Below are positions 23,299 through 32,999 of a stretch of 64,000 nt of DNA, piece by piece (position 1 is the first letter of the stretch; the number at the start of each line of letters is the position of its first letter). The notes below the pieces were generated by a model. That model was not told the origin of the DNA and ran no database searches. It saw only the letters and a list, made by a program, of their open reading frames with translations. A program made the translations under genes and the position numbers. The stretch is from Allodiplogaster sudhausi (taxonomy: Eukaryota; Nematoda; Chromadorea; Rhabditida; Diplogasteridae): the NCBI GenBank assembly GCA_945643635.1, contig CALZFC010000035.1, forward strand, positions 1,007,001 to 1,071,000. Reading direction: 5' to 3'.

Positions 23299-23830
23299 CA
23301 CTTTACATGTTATTTTATATTTCTATGTCTTCTTTTTCCGAATATAATCGGCAAAGATAGTGCATTAAGTTTCCAACAACGATATGGCAAAGTATGACCA
23401 TCTTGATGTAAGTGATTTTTTTTCTTGCATATGGTTTCTTAAGTTTTGTGAACAAGTATCTGTTTGTAGGAAACATTTACCAGTAAGATTCCAAGATGTG
23501 ACACTATGGTTTGTATTACTTCTTGTTTATTTCTCTCATTGTCAAAGTACTTACTTTACATGTTATTTTACATGTCTATGTCTTCTTTTTCCGAATATAA
23601 TTGGTAAAGATAGTGCACTAAGTTTCCAACAACGATATGGCAAAGTATGACCATGTGATGTAAGTGATTTTTTTTCTTGCGTATGGTGTCTTAAGTTTTG
23701 TGAACAAGTGTCTTGTCTGATTGTAGGAAACATTTACCAGGAAGATTCCAAAATGTGACACTAAGGTTTGTATTACTTCTTATCTATTTCTCTCTTTGTC
23801 CAAGTAGTTGCATTTATGTTCTTCGACAAA
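23299..23830 (+). repeat. tandem units of about 260 bp near the palindrome centre
   Basis: Two diverged units share GATATGGCAAAGTATGACCA, GTAAGTGATTTTTTTTCTTG, GGAAACATTTACCAG and TCCGAATATAAT. Each has a donor-like GTAAGTGA followed by a TTTGTAG or GATTGTAG acceptor-like site before GGAAACATTTACCA, as if an exon-intron pair had been duplicated. Mirrored at 22,660-23,189. The ORFs 23,384-23,650 and 23,713-24,036 read through these introns and are doubtful. Confidence 0.55.
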
Positions 23831-24637
23831 TTTATTTAAGTAAGAACAAAACGCAAAGTGTGATCTTCATTCACAAAATCCTTCATGGCATAGACAAGGT
23901 CAGCATAGTCAATAAACATTACATCACAGTTTGTTTTTTAACAGGCCAAATAAAGAATTTTTGTACAGGTGACGCTTCAAACGTTTCTTATGGTGCAACA
24001 TCCAATACAAAGAAAATAGAACATACATGTAACTGAAGAAATTATGAGGTAAGATATATTCAATCTTTGTTGCCTTTACTAAGTCTTCTTACCTATACTA
24101 TTTTCCTTCACTGTCCTTGTTACATATACATTACTTAGAATGGCTATGAATTTTTTTTCATTTTACATATCATTCATTTTCTTGGATCTATCATTATTAG
24201 TGAATGTGTTGATGGTGTGTATCAAATTTTTAAATAATGTTTTCAAAATTCAATAGAGTTAAGGATAGCCATGGTCTAACAATAAAGTAACAGATAAAAT
24301 GGTGAAGAACAAGTATCTCTGTTCGTTATTTATTTTTTCGTGTTTTTGTTTCTATGTCTTCTAACCTATACTATTTCTCTTCACTTTAGTAGTCACATAT
24401 TTTAGCTCTCTCCTTTATGATCCTAAGGACTGATAAGAATTACATCTTCCTTCGCAGATATCGGATTGTTGATTTGCTTGTTGGTTTATGTCTCGCTACA
24501 TACAGCGGCTAACCGTTAGTTCTTTTTTTTACATTTTATATCTTCAATTTTTCTTTGATGTATAATTATTATCGTGAGCGTTGATGTTATTTATCAAATT
24601 GGTAATGCTTTCAATGATAAACAGAGTTGTAGCGATC

Positions 24638-25085
24638 ATGGTCTTACCAGACTTCATTCCTCTCCCTATATATCTCTTCTTCACACTTGGAATTCGAATC
24701 ATCGCGACGAGTACTCTCACAACGGACGAGATTGATTCAATCAATAACATCCTTCGAGAGGAACGAATTCGCACTAACCACCTCATCGAAAACTTCATCA
24801 TCAATCAGCCACGCATTCTCCCAGGCTCAAACTCATCGACGCACATCACTGTTCGATTAAATGTCGCAGGGCATCACAGTTCTCTCGGTAGAATACCTGT
24901 CAGGGTCTCCATTCAGGTCTTTTTTATATTTTACTGCCATTCTTTTTTTTTCTTTTACAAATCGAATAATTCAGGAATACATGTTCTGTCAACATGGTTC
25001 ACAAGTGCATGCCCCTAGCCTACCTCTAGTTTCGTCAGCCGACAACGCTTTCTTCCCTCTGGAATTTCTCTCAGTGGCGCTATAA
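24638..25085 (+). CDS. PAZ-like (Argonaute-like) fragment in palindrome, right copy
   Basis: Two exons, 24,638-24,916 and 24,975-25,085, join in frame across a 58-nt intron (GTCTTT..AATTCAG) and give 129 residues. The composition is much less AT-rich than its surroundings. The end reads RIPVRVSIQEYM, then PSLPLV, then FFPLEFLSVAL. This resembles the end of nematode Argonaute PAZ domains (hydrophobic-V..Y, P.LPLV, FPLE.L.V). The similarity is judged by eye and unverified. No MID or PIWI part follows; the frame stops right after the motif. If real it is a truncated Argonaute captured by the element; if not, an orphan gene. The exact start is uncertain. Confidence 0.4.
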
Positions 25086-25205
25086 GATCAAGATGATTGC
25101 TGCTGATTGTAAAGCATCCTTTCCCACTTTCGCTTAATACCTACATTGTTCTGTGAAATATATGTTCTTCTTCTAAATCCATGTAGAATATGATCATGAT
25201 AAAAC

Positions 25206-25571
25206 TTATTTTAAGTCTATATTCCGAGAAATGATATTTGTTAAATATGTTATGGCTTCATGAAATGTTCTTCTTGTGTTTAGGATATTCTGTCTATATT
25301 TATTCCACGCTTTTGCTACGTCAAATGTTGTTAAATCATGCCCGCTTTGATTAATATAATTAAATAAATAAACAGTTACAAAGATTGAGGAGTAATAGAA
25401 AAGTTCGGAAAGTTCATGTATATTTCCCACACTATTGCTAACCCCTCTCCTCTTTACAACTTTACTGACTCTTACATACAGAAATCTTTCTTTTAATACA
25501 ACTTGTATGAACATGAGAAAATTGCAAGTAAACGAATTGGAAAGTTCGTGTAACTCTCTAAATAATAACAA
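25206..25571 (-). CDS. unknown ORF in palindrome, right copy (121 codons)
   Basis: Mirror of 20,918-21,283 with identical translation. It converges on the PAZ-like ORF, their stops being about 120 bp apart. Confidence 0.3.
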   Translation of the reverse strand: MLLFRELHELSNSFTCNFLMFIQVVLKERFLYVRVSKVVKRRGVSNSVGNIHELSELFYYSSIFVTVYLFNYINQSGHDLTTFDVAKAWNKYRQNILNTRRTFHEAITYLTNIISRNIDLK

Positions 25572-28500
25572 AATATGCTCAGTCCTACTAATCTTGTAAA
25601 ATTAATGTAGTTCGTTGGCATAGGTACCATATACATAGATGCATAGATAGACCTTTTACTTCACTCCATCATATATCATCTCCTACCGAATGAATACTGT
25701 TGAGGCTAAGAAGCCTTAGTCTGTCATTCCTCCTTTTATTGTAATTAAGATGGAGAGATAATCCTTTCAGAATGCAGCTGAAAAGTATCTTCATTGTGGT
25801 GAGTGTGCTATTGCTTAGACATATTATTGCTTAGACATATGAAACATAACTATTAAGCTGTCATTTGAAAGACAATAAAATCTATGTTGAGTTCCATGAT
25901 ATGTAATGTCCAATCCTCTGAGTCTTCTACCTCATCACACCTTTGGCATACATTACTAGTATCTTTCCATTTTGCATTAACTTCAGCACTTTGGTTGAGG
26001 TATGTGTGCGTGCATTTCAACTATGTATCATACCCTGTCTTGTCAATTATCTGTACCCTCGTCCACTTATACTCCATATCCTTGTGAATAATGCGTAAAC
26101 GCTCCTCTAAGTAATTATCTTTATATATTATCTATTACTTTTCTATTGTACTTTAGTGTCATTGAGTCTACATATCGTTTCTATTAGTTACATATTTTCT
26201 TTCTTCTCTTTTCATCTAATATTATGTACTGGAAATTCTTCGTACATGCTATGTTCTTGCTGCGTGAATTGTTGTTCAATTATCTTCATGTCATATCCCC
26301 CTTTTGATGTACATATAAATGAATAAATGAATAAAAATTCTCAGCCTTTCATTAGAAATATTACCTCCTCCGGCAATATTCCATATGTTTACATGAAAGA
26401 AACCTCTACTATTTCTTGCATCCCAGTTTTTTATTATGTTCAATCAGTTCCTTCTACATATTCATTTACTTACTGCGATAGTGCGTCCTGTTTATAATCA
26501 AAAATGTATTAAGTCTGATCCCGGGAACTGTCCGATCCCGGGAACCCTTCTGTCCAATCTCCTCAACCTCCACGGTAATAGAACGTATAATTTTTATCCT
26601 CATACTGGATTACCTAAACAAACATAATCTTCTTAGTCCAGCACAATTTGGATACCGATCCACCATTCCTGCGAACTCTCTTTTCTTTAGTCTGTCATCT
26701 AAAAAAACCACAACGTATTAGATTAGAAACACTATGTTTCTATGGCCCTAGTCTTTTTTCTTAGATCTTTGATTCAACTTCTATTCTTTTTAGTATGATA
26801 AAATTGTGAAGTTATGTGGTATCTTAAACTTCTACTGCGCTTTCCTTAGTGATAGAACCCCATTTGTATGTGTTTCAGACTCAAACTCAATAGCATATCA
26901 CAACCCCCTGTGGTGCCCCACAGTAAATTTATTATTAATAATACGATTTCGTTTCAATATGATCCTGCCTCGGTGTGCAATAAACAATGTATGTAGAGTA
27001 TTTGCACTCTTGTTCACCATGGTGTTCTTTGGTTTGTAATATTTCGATGTAAGAAGAATGATTGAAAATCATTGAGGAGGAAACTGTCAACATTTTGACC
27101 TTACATTAGACAATGAATGATGATCATATTCCATTTCGAGTATGGAATCAACATTACTTTCAATACTACTATTGCATTTACAATAAAGTTTCTTCAATGA
27201 AGAACGGATCATATTACACATATCGAGAACGATAGCAAAATCACCTTTCAATATTGCTATTGCATAGAGAAGGAGTCAAGATAACTGTTTGCAATTTGTG
27301 ACTTTCATAATCAAATGTATTGTTTGTGATGCACACTTGGTTTAATCTGTGTTTGCAGCATCTTCTTTATATACGTCCAACTGATAAGATATATGTATTA
27401 ACTATTCTCTGAGAATATGCTTTGTATGTACATAATATTCTTAATGGATATATACGTTATGTGTCTGACTATTGAACTTCACCAAGATTTTTTTTTTGGT
27501 GAGTTGTGCCTTGTTTTATGATTGTTTTTTTGTAGAATTCCCTAGTATCACTGCTTATTTGTTATAGGCTAATCGAGTTAAACAACATTAATGTGTAACT
27601 TGAGTACATCCACATATGCTTCGTTAAACAATCGACCAACTAACATTGACAAATAATTCACGCTTACGATTTCTTCTTAGACATTCTATAAAAAGGTCGA
27701 AATGTAAGATGAGTAGAAGCTGTCAAACATGTGGTAACAGACAATGAAGAACGGATCGTCTTTCACATCGTCAATTTCAATATTACTAGTGCATAGAGTA
27801 GGAAGCAAAGTAACTGTTAGACTTTCGCTATCAAATGTATTGTTTGTGGCTTCGTTCTAGATGCCTTCCTTGGCGTTGGCAATGTCTATCTTTATTTACG
27901 TCCAACTGATATGATATATGAGTTAACCATTCATTGACAATTCCTTTTTGTATGTACATAATATTCATAAGTTGCATACTTGAATTGGTAATGCGAACTG
28001 AACTTATTGGATATACATTAGTTATGTATCTGACTATTGAACTATAACAACAATTTTTTGGTTAGTTGTGTATTCTAATATAATTGTTTTTCTGTAGAAC
28101 TTCCTCGTATCACAGCTTATTTGTTATAGGCTAATCGAATTAAATAACATTACTTTGTAACGTGCGTTCATCACTTCTGTTTCTTGAAACAATCGACTTA
28201 CTAACATTGACAAAATAATTTACGCCTACCGATTGGAGTTCATTAAATACTTGGTCGTCATTTTAGAGGTAGATTCATACTATAAAATATGTATGTTTCT
28301 TCTTCCTGGAAAAAAATTATAATGGACTTGGAAAAAAACGATGGTGAATTATTCTAGGTAGGCTTTTGAACTTGGAATAAATTATTGTATCACTTGAAGA
28401 TATACGTATGAATGCCTATATCTTTGTAACTAATATTACAGGGAGGCCGATAGCTTTCTTCCTTCATTTATTTATTTCGAGATTTTCGATAATAGTTTCT

Positions 28501-28849
28501 CTTACTTTATACACAGCTATTGACATCCCTCATTTGCTGTTTTCATTGTACTATATGTATGCACTAACGATTCATGTCTTTGCATTGCCAACTGTCTTTG
28601 TACTGCCTAAATGTTGGGCCCAATATACTAAATAGAGTACATTGAAATACTTGTTCTTAATTTATGCTTGTACACTGGAGAATATTTCCGTACAGTTTGT
28701 TCATCCTCTCACTACTCATTCTTCCTGGACTTGTGAAAATGCAATGATATAAATTCATGGAGTGTTTGGAGTTGGGAATATATTATTGTATAACTTGTCA
28801 CTTGTACATGTACGTATGTATGCGCACATGTTCAATTGGGAGCTGGTAT

Positions 28850-30270
28850 GACGGCCGATTGGCTCATTGACTCATTGGTAGTTGTTCGTTTACAAATCAA
28901 AAATTTCGATGTTGCATTTCTCCTTTAGGCAAATTCAATTGCTGTATTTATTCGGGACTTGTGATACATATGTCTACTGGCCGAGATCTGGACTTGTGAA
29001 AATACGACGAGGAGTGAATCTCCCCTGGGGTCCGCCCCTTTGACGACTGAGACAGTCATTATTTGAACTATTCAAGCAGGTCAAATGGCTCGTTCCCAGT
29101 CTTCTTCATCTTCATCTTCTTCGTCTTCGATTTCCTCAATGTAAAAGACTTCGCGTAAAGAAAAGGTTTTGTTTAAAATTGCGTGTTTTTGAATATTTTC
29201 CATATATCTTTCATTTTCAGCTTCGTGAACGCAAACGAAGGTTTAATGCGACTGCAAAGGATGAATCTAAGGCAAAGGTATACTTTTCTCGTGCTCTTGC
29301 AATTTCACCATTTGTTATAAATTTGCAGAACAGCTTCAAGGAACTAGTTAATGCCTTCCAACGTCCATCACATGTAAGCAACCACGGACACCTCTTGAAA
29401 AGCCACCGATTCATCGTCATTGCCGTTTGCAATGTTTGTGCAAGGCTTAATGACACTACGACGAACAACATGACGAATATTCGTCTCTGCAATTCTTGTA
29501 TCGTCGTCAACCAGAGAATCCAATCTGCATTGTTTCACAATGTCACCCTCAATAATATTCGTGAAAAATCTGTTCTCGAGAATTGTGCATCATCGTGATT
29601 GTTATATATTGAATATGATAAAATGCATAACTGGACTTGTGATATTTAGACAGTTCAATAATGGAATATGTTTTGGGAAATAATACAAGGGTGAATTATT
29701 CACTGGGGGTTTTGGACTTGGGGTTGCATCACTTCTACATACACGTTTGCATGTCTACATATTCAGTTGAGAGTTGGTATGACGTCCGATTGGCTCATTG
29801 GTAGTGAGTTTGTTTTCAAATAAAAAGGTCCTGGTTCGATTCCTCCTTGGGTCAATATCAATTGCTCTATTTATTCCGGACTTGTGATATTTCCACTGGC
29901 TGAAAAATATTACCCCCCCCCCTGGGGATAATCTGTGATCATGTGATTTATGATCACATTCCACACGAATGTCTACATCTTCACTTGCAAGTTGGTATGA
30001 TGACCGAATAGCCCATTGGTAACGATACTACATACTACACAAGCGGCTCAGGTTCGATTCCTCTCAGTGTTCTGGACTTGTGATATTTCAACAAGCAGAA
30101 ATGGCAATATCCCCCCTCCGGTGAGTGATGTGTGATCTTTAATGTATGATCACTTCCACACGAATGTCTACACCTTCACTTGCTACTTGGTATGATAGAC
30201 GATTGGCCGATTGGTAACGCGGGGACTTACGACGCAAGCGACCCAGGTTCGGATCCTGTCAGGATCATGG
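28850..30270 (+). repeat. tandem tRNA-derived SINE-like units (right arm copy)
   Basis: At least three units, at about 29,784-29,870, 30,003-30,066 and 30,193-30,270, plus a degenerate one near 28,852. Each holds an A-box-like TTGGCTCATTGGTAG or TTGGCCGATTGGTAA and, 30-40 bp later, a B-box GGTTCGATTCC or GGTTCGGATCC, as in tRNA genes. Each is preceded by GTCTACAT.TTCA.TTG and GTTGGTATGA and followed by GGACTTGTGATATTT. T-stem and acceptor pairing is poor, so they are tRNA-derived repeats rather than working tRNAs. The boxes could drive RNA polymerase III transcription inward from the element end. Confidence 0.6.
29179..29598 (+). CDS. unknown basic/CxxC protein in palindrome, right copy
   Basis: Not recognised. 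From the TTTTCAG acceptor at about 29,220 the frame begins LRERKRRFNATAKDESKAK, a basic stretch, and ends with CNVCARLNDTTT then IRLCNSCIVVNQRI and a stop after VLENCASS. The two CxxC pairs are 18 residues apart, the layout of a small zinc-binding fold. An in-frame 51-nt segment (GTATAC..TTGCAG) may be an intron. An upstream ATG at 29,086 begins a Ser-rich stretch (MARSQSSSSSSSSSS), but its donor phase does not fit. A DNA- or RNA-binding role is inference. Mirrored at 16,892-17,311. Confidence 0.4.
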   Translation: MRVFEYFPYIFHFQLRERKRRFNATAKDESKAKVYFSRALAISPFVINLQNSFKELVNAFQRPSHVSNHGHLLKSHRFIVIAVCNVCARLNDTTTNNMTNIRLCNSCIVVNQRIQSALFHNVTLNNIREKSVLENCASS

Positions 30271-30490
30271 ACTTGTAATATTTCGATCGACCAAGAACAC
30301 GGTGGAATGAATCCTGGACTTAAAAAAATAACGGGAAAAATTTCAACGGGGCGTTCTGGACTTAGAAAAATATCGGGTGAAAATTTCAACGGGGACTTCT
30401 GGACTTAGAAAAATAACGGTCGAAAATTTCAACGGGAGTTCTGGACTTAGAAAAATTTCACTTGCCTAAGAACATGAGCACACTCATCAT

Positions 30491-30690
30491 TGCGGGCATT
30501 GGTATCGCACAACATTACACGATGGAGTCTAAACTATTTCAATTCGTCTTATTTTTTTTTGATTTTTAATCTCAATTATTCAAAAAGATTATCTAGCGAT
30601 CCTGATGCATTCCTTCAAATAACGAACAATTTGACGCACCATACTTCTTATGTTGTTATACAACATGCATAAATATATAAGTAATAAAAT
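30491..30690 (-). pseudogene. C6-like copy C, 5' remainder after the palindrome
   Basis: It begins with the second TGCGGG target-site copy (30,491-30,496), continues the interrupted CPPG exon and the following intron to about 30,590, then enters the common downstream block (AGCGATCCTGATGCATTCC) also seen at 9,275. No CxxC or leader exon follows, so the gene had already lost its 5' half. Confidence 0.6.
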
Positions 30691-30879
30691 AATAATTAAT
30701 TTTTAAACACGGAAACCACAATATAAAAAATAAGATCCTCATCAACAAGTTGTAATATGGTGAGCGTTTAAAAAAGAGTGACCAAGCGATTCCGAAGTGT
30801 GAATCCGATCAAACTTTACATACTCTTTATAATGCACATACTAGGTCTGCAAAATTTCTGCTTCGACTCCGGCTGGAAG

Positions 30880-32853
30880 ATGGTTCACTCTTCTCGCCTC
30901 CGCCGCTGCCGCCGCCCGCGCCTTTCTTCTGCTTCTTCCACGGTTCGCCTTCGACCTTCCCTCGTCGTCGGCATTGTGAGAAACGGATAAATTCTATCAT
31001 TTACTGCAAGACCAATACAAATTTCAAAATTAATTGATTAACATTTCAATTTAGGCTTTCATTGTCGTTGTCGTTGCGGCAGCGGATAATATCGCCGCTG
31101 CTTCGCATACTCCTTCGACTACAAGTCCGACCACGCCTTCGACTACAACTCCGACCACGCCTTCGACTACAACTCCGACCACGCCTTCGACTACAACTCC
31201 GACCACGCCTTCGACTACAACTCCGACCACGCCTTCGACTACAACTCCGACCACGCCTTCGACTACAACTCCGACTCCTCTTTCGACCCCTGAAGCTACC
31301 ACTATTACCTCTGCCGACTCCACCCTAGCCGCTTCCACATCCAGCGCTCCGCCTTCTGTAAACTACACGTTCACCAAGGTACATATTCATTTTCTAAAAC
31401 CGAAATTCATAGTTACCGCTTTAAAAAAATCATTAAGAAAGCTTTGAATAATATTACTTTCAGTGGGGGAACTCCCCGGTGTGCTCTAACCGCTCAACGT
31501 CCATTGGCCCCTCCAACGCCCCGACCACCTCCAGAACAAGCATTGGCCCCTCCAACGCCCCGACCACCTCCAGAACGTCGGATAACGCCACCTCGTTCAC
31601 CTCGGTGCATATAAACTGCATAGAAGCATTCACACATATCCGAAAAATGCTCTGTAATTTCTTTAAAATATCAATGTGAGAGTTTTAAGAAACTTTCCTT
31701 AATTTAAGACGACCACCAAGACTCCCGCGACAAGCGAAAAGTTCAAGTCGACCGACTCGACCTCCAAGACCGAGGTCGAATGTCGAACTTGACAATCAAT
31801 TATGCACTCATTCAATAATAACAGAAAACTGATTATAGTTCATTTCAAGAATATTTGTTTATGTTGAAAAGTTTAATATTTGCAGGCGACAACTTCTTCC
31901 AGCCACAAAACGCTCGTCCCCCAGACCACTTTATAGTAAGACAAAAACTGAAAAGTATTATCAAAAAATACTATCAAAATATAATAGTAAAAGTCATCCT
32001 TTTTTTTCAGCGAACGCTACCAGGTCGCCTTCGTCGTGGGCGCCGTGGTGGTGGTGATCGCGAGCTTCGTAGCCAATGCGGTCGCTTACTACTACGTGAG
32101 GAAAACCGAGGACATCAAGGCCATCCGCGACCAGAAACTGGCCAAGTGTCAGTCTATTTCGACTTTATATGAATTTTTATTTTCTTTTATTGCTTTTTTA
32201 GTGAACGAGCTCCAGGAGGCGAAGGCGAAGAACGGGAAAGCGAAGAACGTTAAGCCTAAGAACGGGAACGAGAAGACAGAGAAGCTGAATCAGTTCCGCG
32301 TCTGGGCCAATCAAATCAACTTTGGCGGAAGGCTTAAGGCCACATTCGCAAGAATGAGATGGTCGGTTCCTGTTTTCCTTCGAAAATGTTTACCCGGTAA
32401 CAACAGATTGAAGAAATAAAATTAAAATTTCCCTTGTAAGATAAGAACGTGAAGATATAGTGATATCTTTCGTTTTAGGAGCATTTATTCGATCGTGAAG
32501 GCGCGAAGAGTGAGAAGACGATCAATGTGGACACGCTCAAGATGAACCCGGATCTGAACGTCGTCTTTGAAGTCGGCAAAGGAATCGAAGAGTACGAGGT
32601 TAATAAATAGGATTTTTCAATCTTCATATTTTAATTTAAAATTAATTTAGCCGACAATTGAACTAAATTCAGGACACAATCGGACAGACGGAAACCGAGG
32701 AAATCTCCGAGTTCCTCAAAGATGTCGAGCTGACTCCTGTTAGTTGTTTCATCTAAACCGATGGAGTTTGGAAGAATTTGGTCCGATTCCAACTTTTACT
32801 TCTTTCTTGCAGGCGCCGCCTCCCATCAAGAGCGACAAGAAGAGCGAGCCGTA
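30880..32853 (+). pseudogene. mucin-like membrane protein, left copy (frameshifted, promoter lost)
   Basis: Same 10-exon structure as the right copy: 30880-30975, 31055-31378, 31464-31604, 31709-31774, 31886-31935, 32011-32147, 32202 to about 32,360, 32479-32598, 32673-32738 and 32813-32853. Seven bases (ATGCAGG) present in the right copy after GGCTTAAG are missing at 32,340. The frame then runs into RLKATFARMRWS and a stop, losing the last cytoplasmic exons. The duplicated arm begins only 26 bp upstream of the ATG, so the TATA-box promoter of the right copy is absent. Likely non-functional, or a source of RNA antisense to the right gene. Confidence 0.7.
31114..31280 (+). repeat. 24-bp minisatellite encoding PTTPSTTT repeats
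   Basis: Six to seven tandem copies of ACGCCTTCGACTACAACT plus CCGACC lie within exon 2. Mirrored at about 36,983-37,149 with the same copy number, which fits very recent duplication. Confidence 0.9.
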
Positions 32854-32999
32854 AGGCGGTCTTCCGCTCCTTCCCCAATTCCTCGCCCTTCCCCGCTTCC
32901 CTCTTCCAATACTTCCCCTCCCCCTCGTTTCTCATATAAAAAAGTTTTTTTTAATATCAGGCTTAATCAAAACACAAAAAATAATAATTTTAAAAAGAG

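Larger units (their letters stand above)
15998..30490. mobile_element. 14,493-bp palindromic element with 7.2-kb inverted arms
   Basis: Position x on the left equals the reverse complement of about 46,488-x on the right over the full 7,192-bp arm. Drift is only 1-2 nt, for example a G12 tract at 16,566 versus C10 on the right, with scattered single substitutions. Both ends are the mirrored ATGATGAG / CTCATCAT. A 6-bp direct repeat flanks it, so it behaves as an inserted unit. Maverick/Polinton elements make 6-bp duplications, but no polymerase, integrase, capsid or protease gene was recognised. It could be a non-autonomous derivative, a head-to-head dimer of a 7-kb linear element, or an unknown class. 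Assembly artefact is unlikely for the junctions because of the flanking duplication, but cannot be excluded for arm identity. Confidence 0.85.
23299..30490 (-). repeat. right arm of the 14.5-kb palindrome
   Basis: Reverse complement of 15,998-23,189 apart from a few 1-2 nt indels and isolated substitutions. It shows the same content in mirrored order. Confidence 0.9.

Noticed and set aside
23384..24036. Two tandem membrane-protein-like genes at the palindrome centre
   Set aside because: The frames read through donor/acceptor-like sequences and AT-rich repeat DNA; hydrophobicity is expected from T-rich sequence.
30193..30270. Functional tRNA gene
   Set aside because: A and B boxes are present, but T-stem and acceptor pairing is poor and several similar units stand in tandem; treated as tRNA-derived repeats.
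31051..31338. ORFs rich in VVEGVVG or LRLQLRPR
   Set aside because: Other-frame or antisense readings of the 24-bp minisatellite; the PTTPSTTT frame joins its neighbours at proper splice sites.
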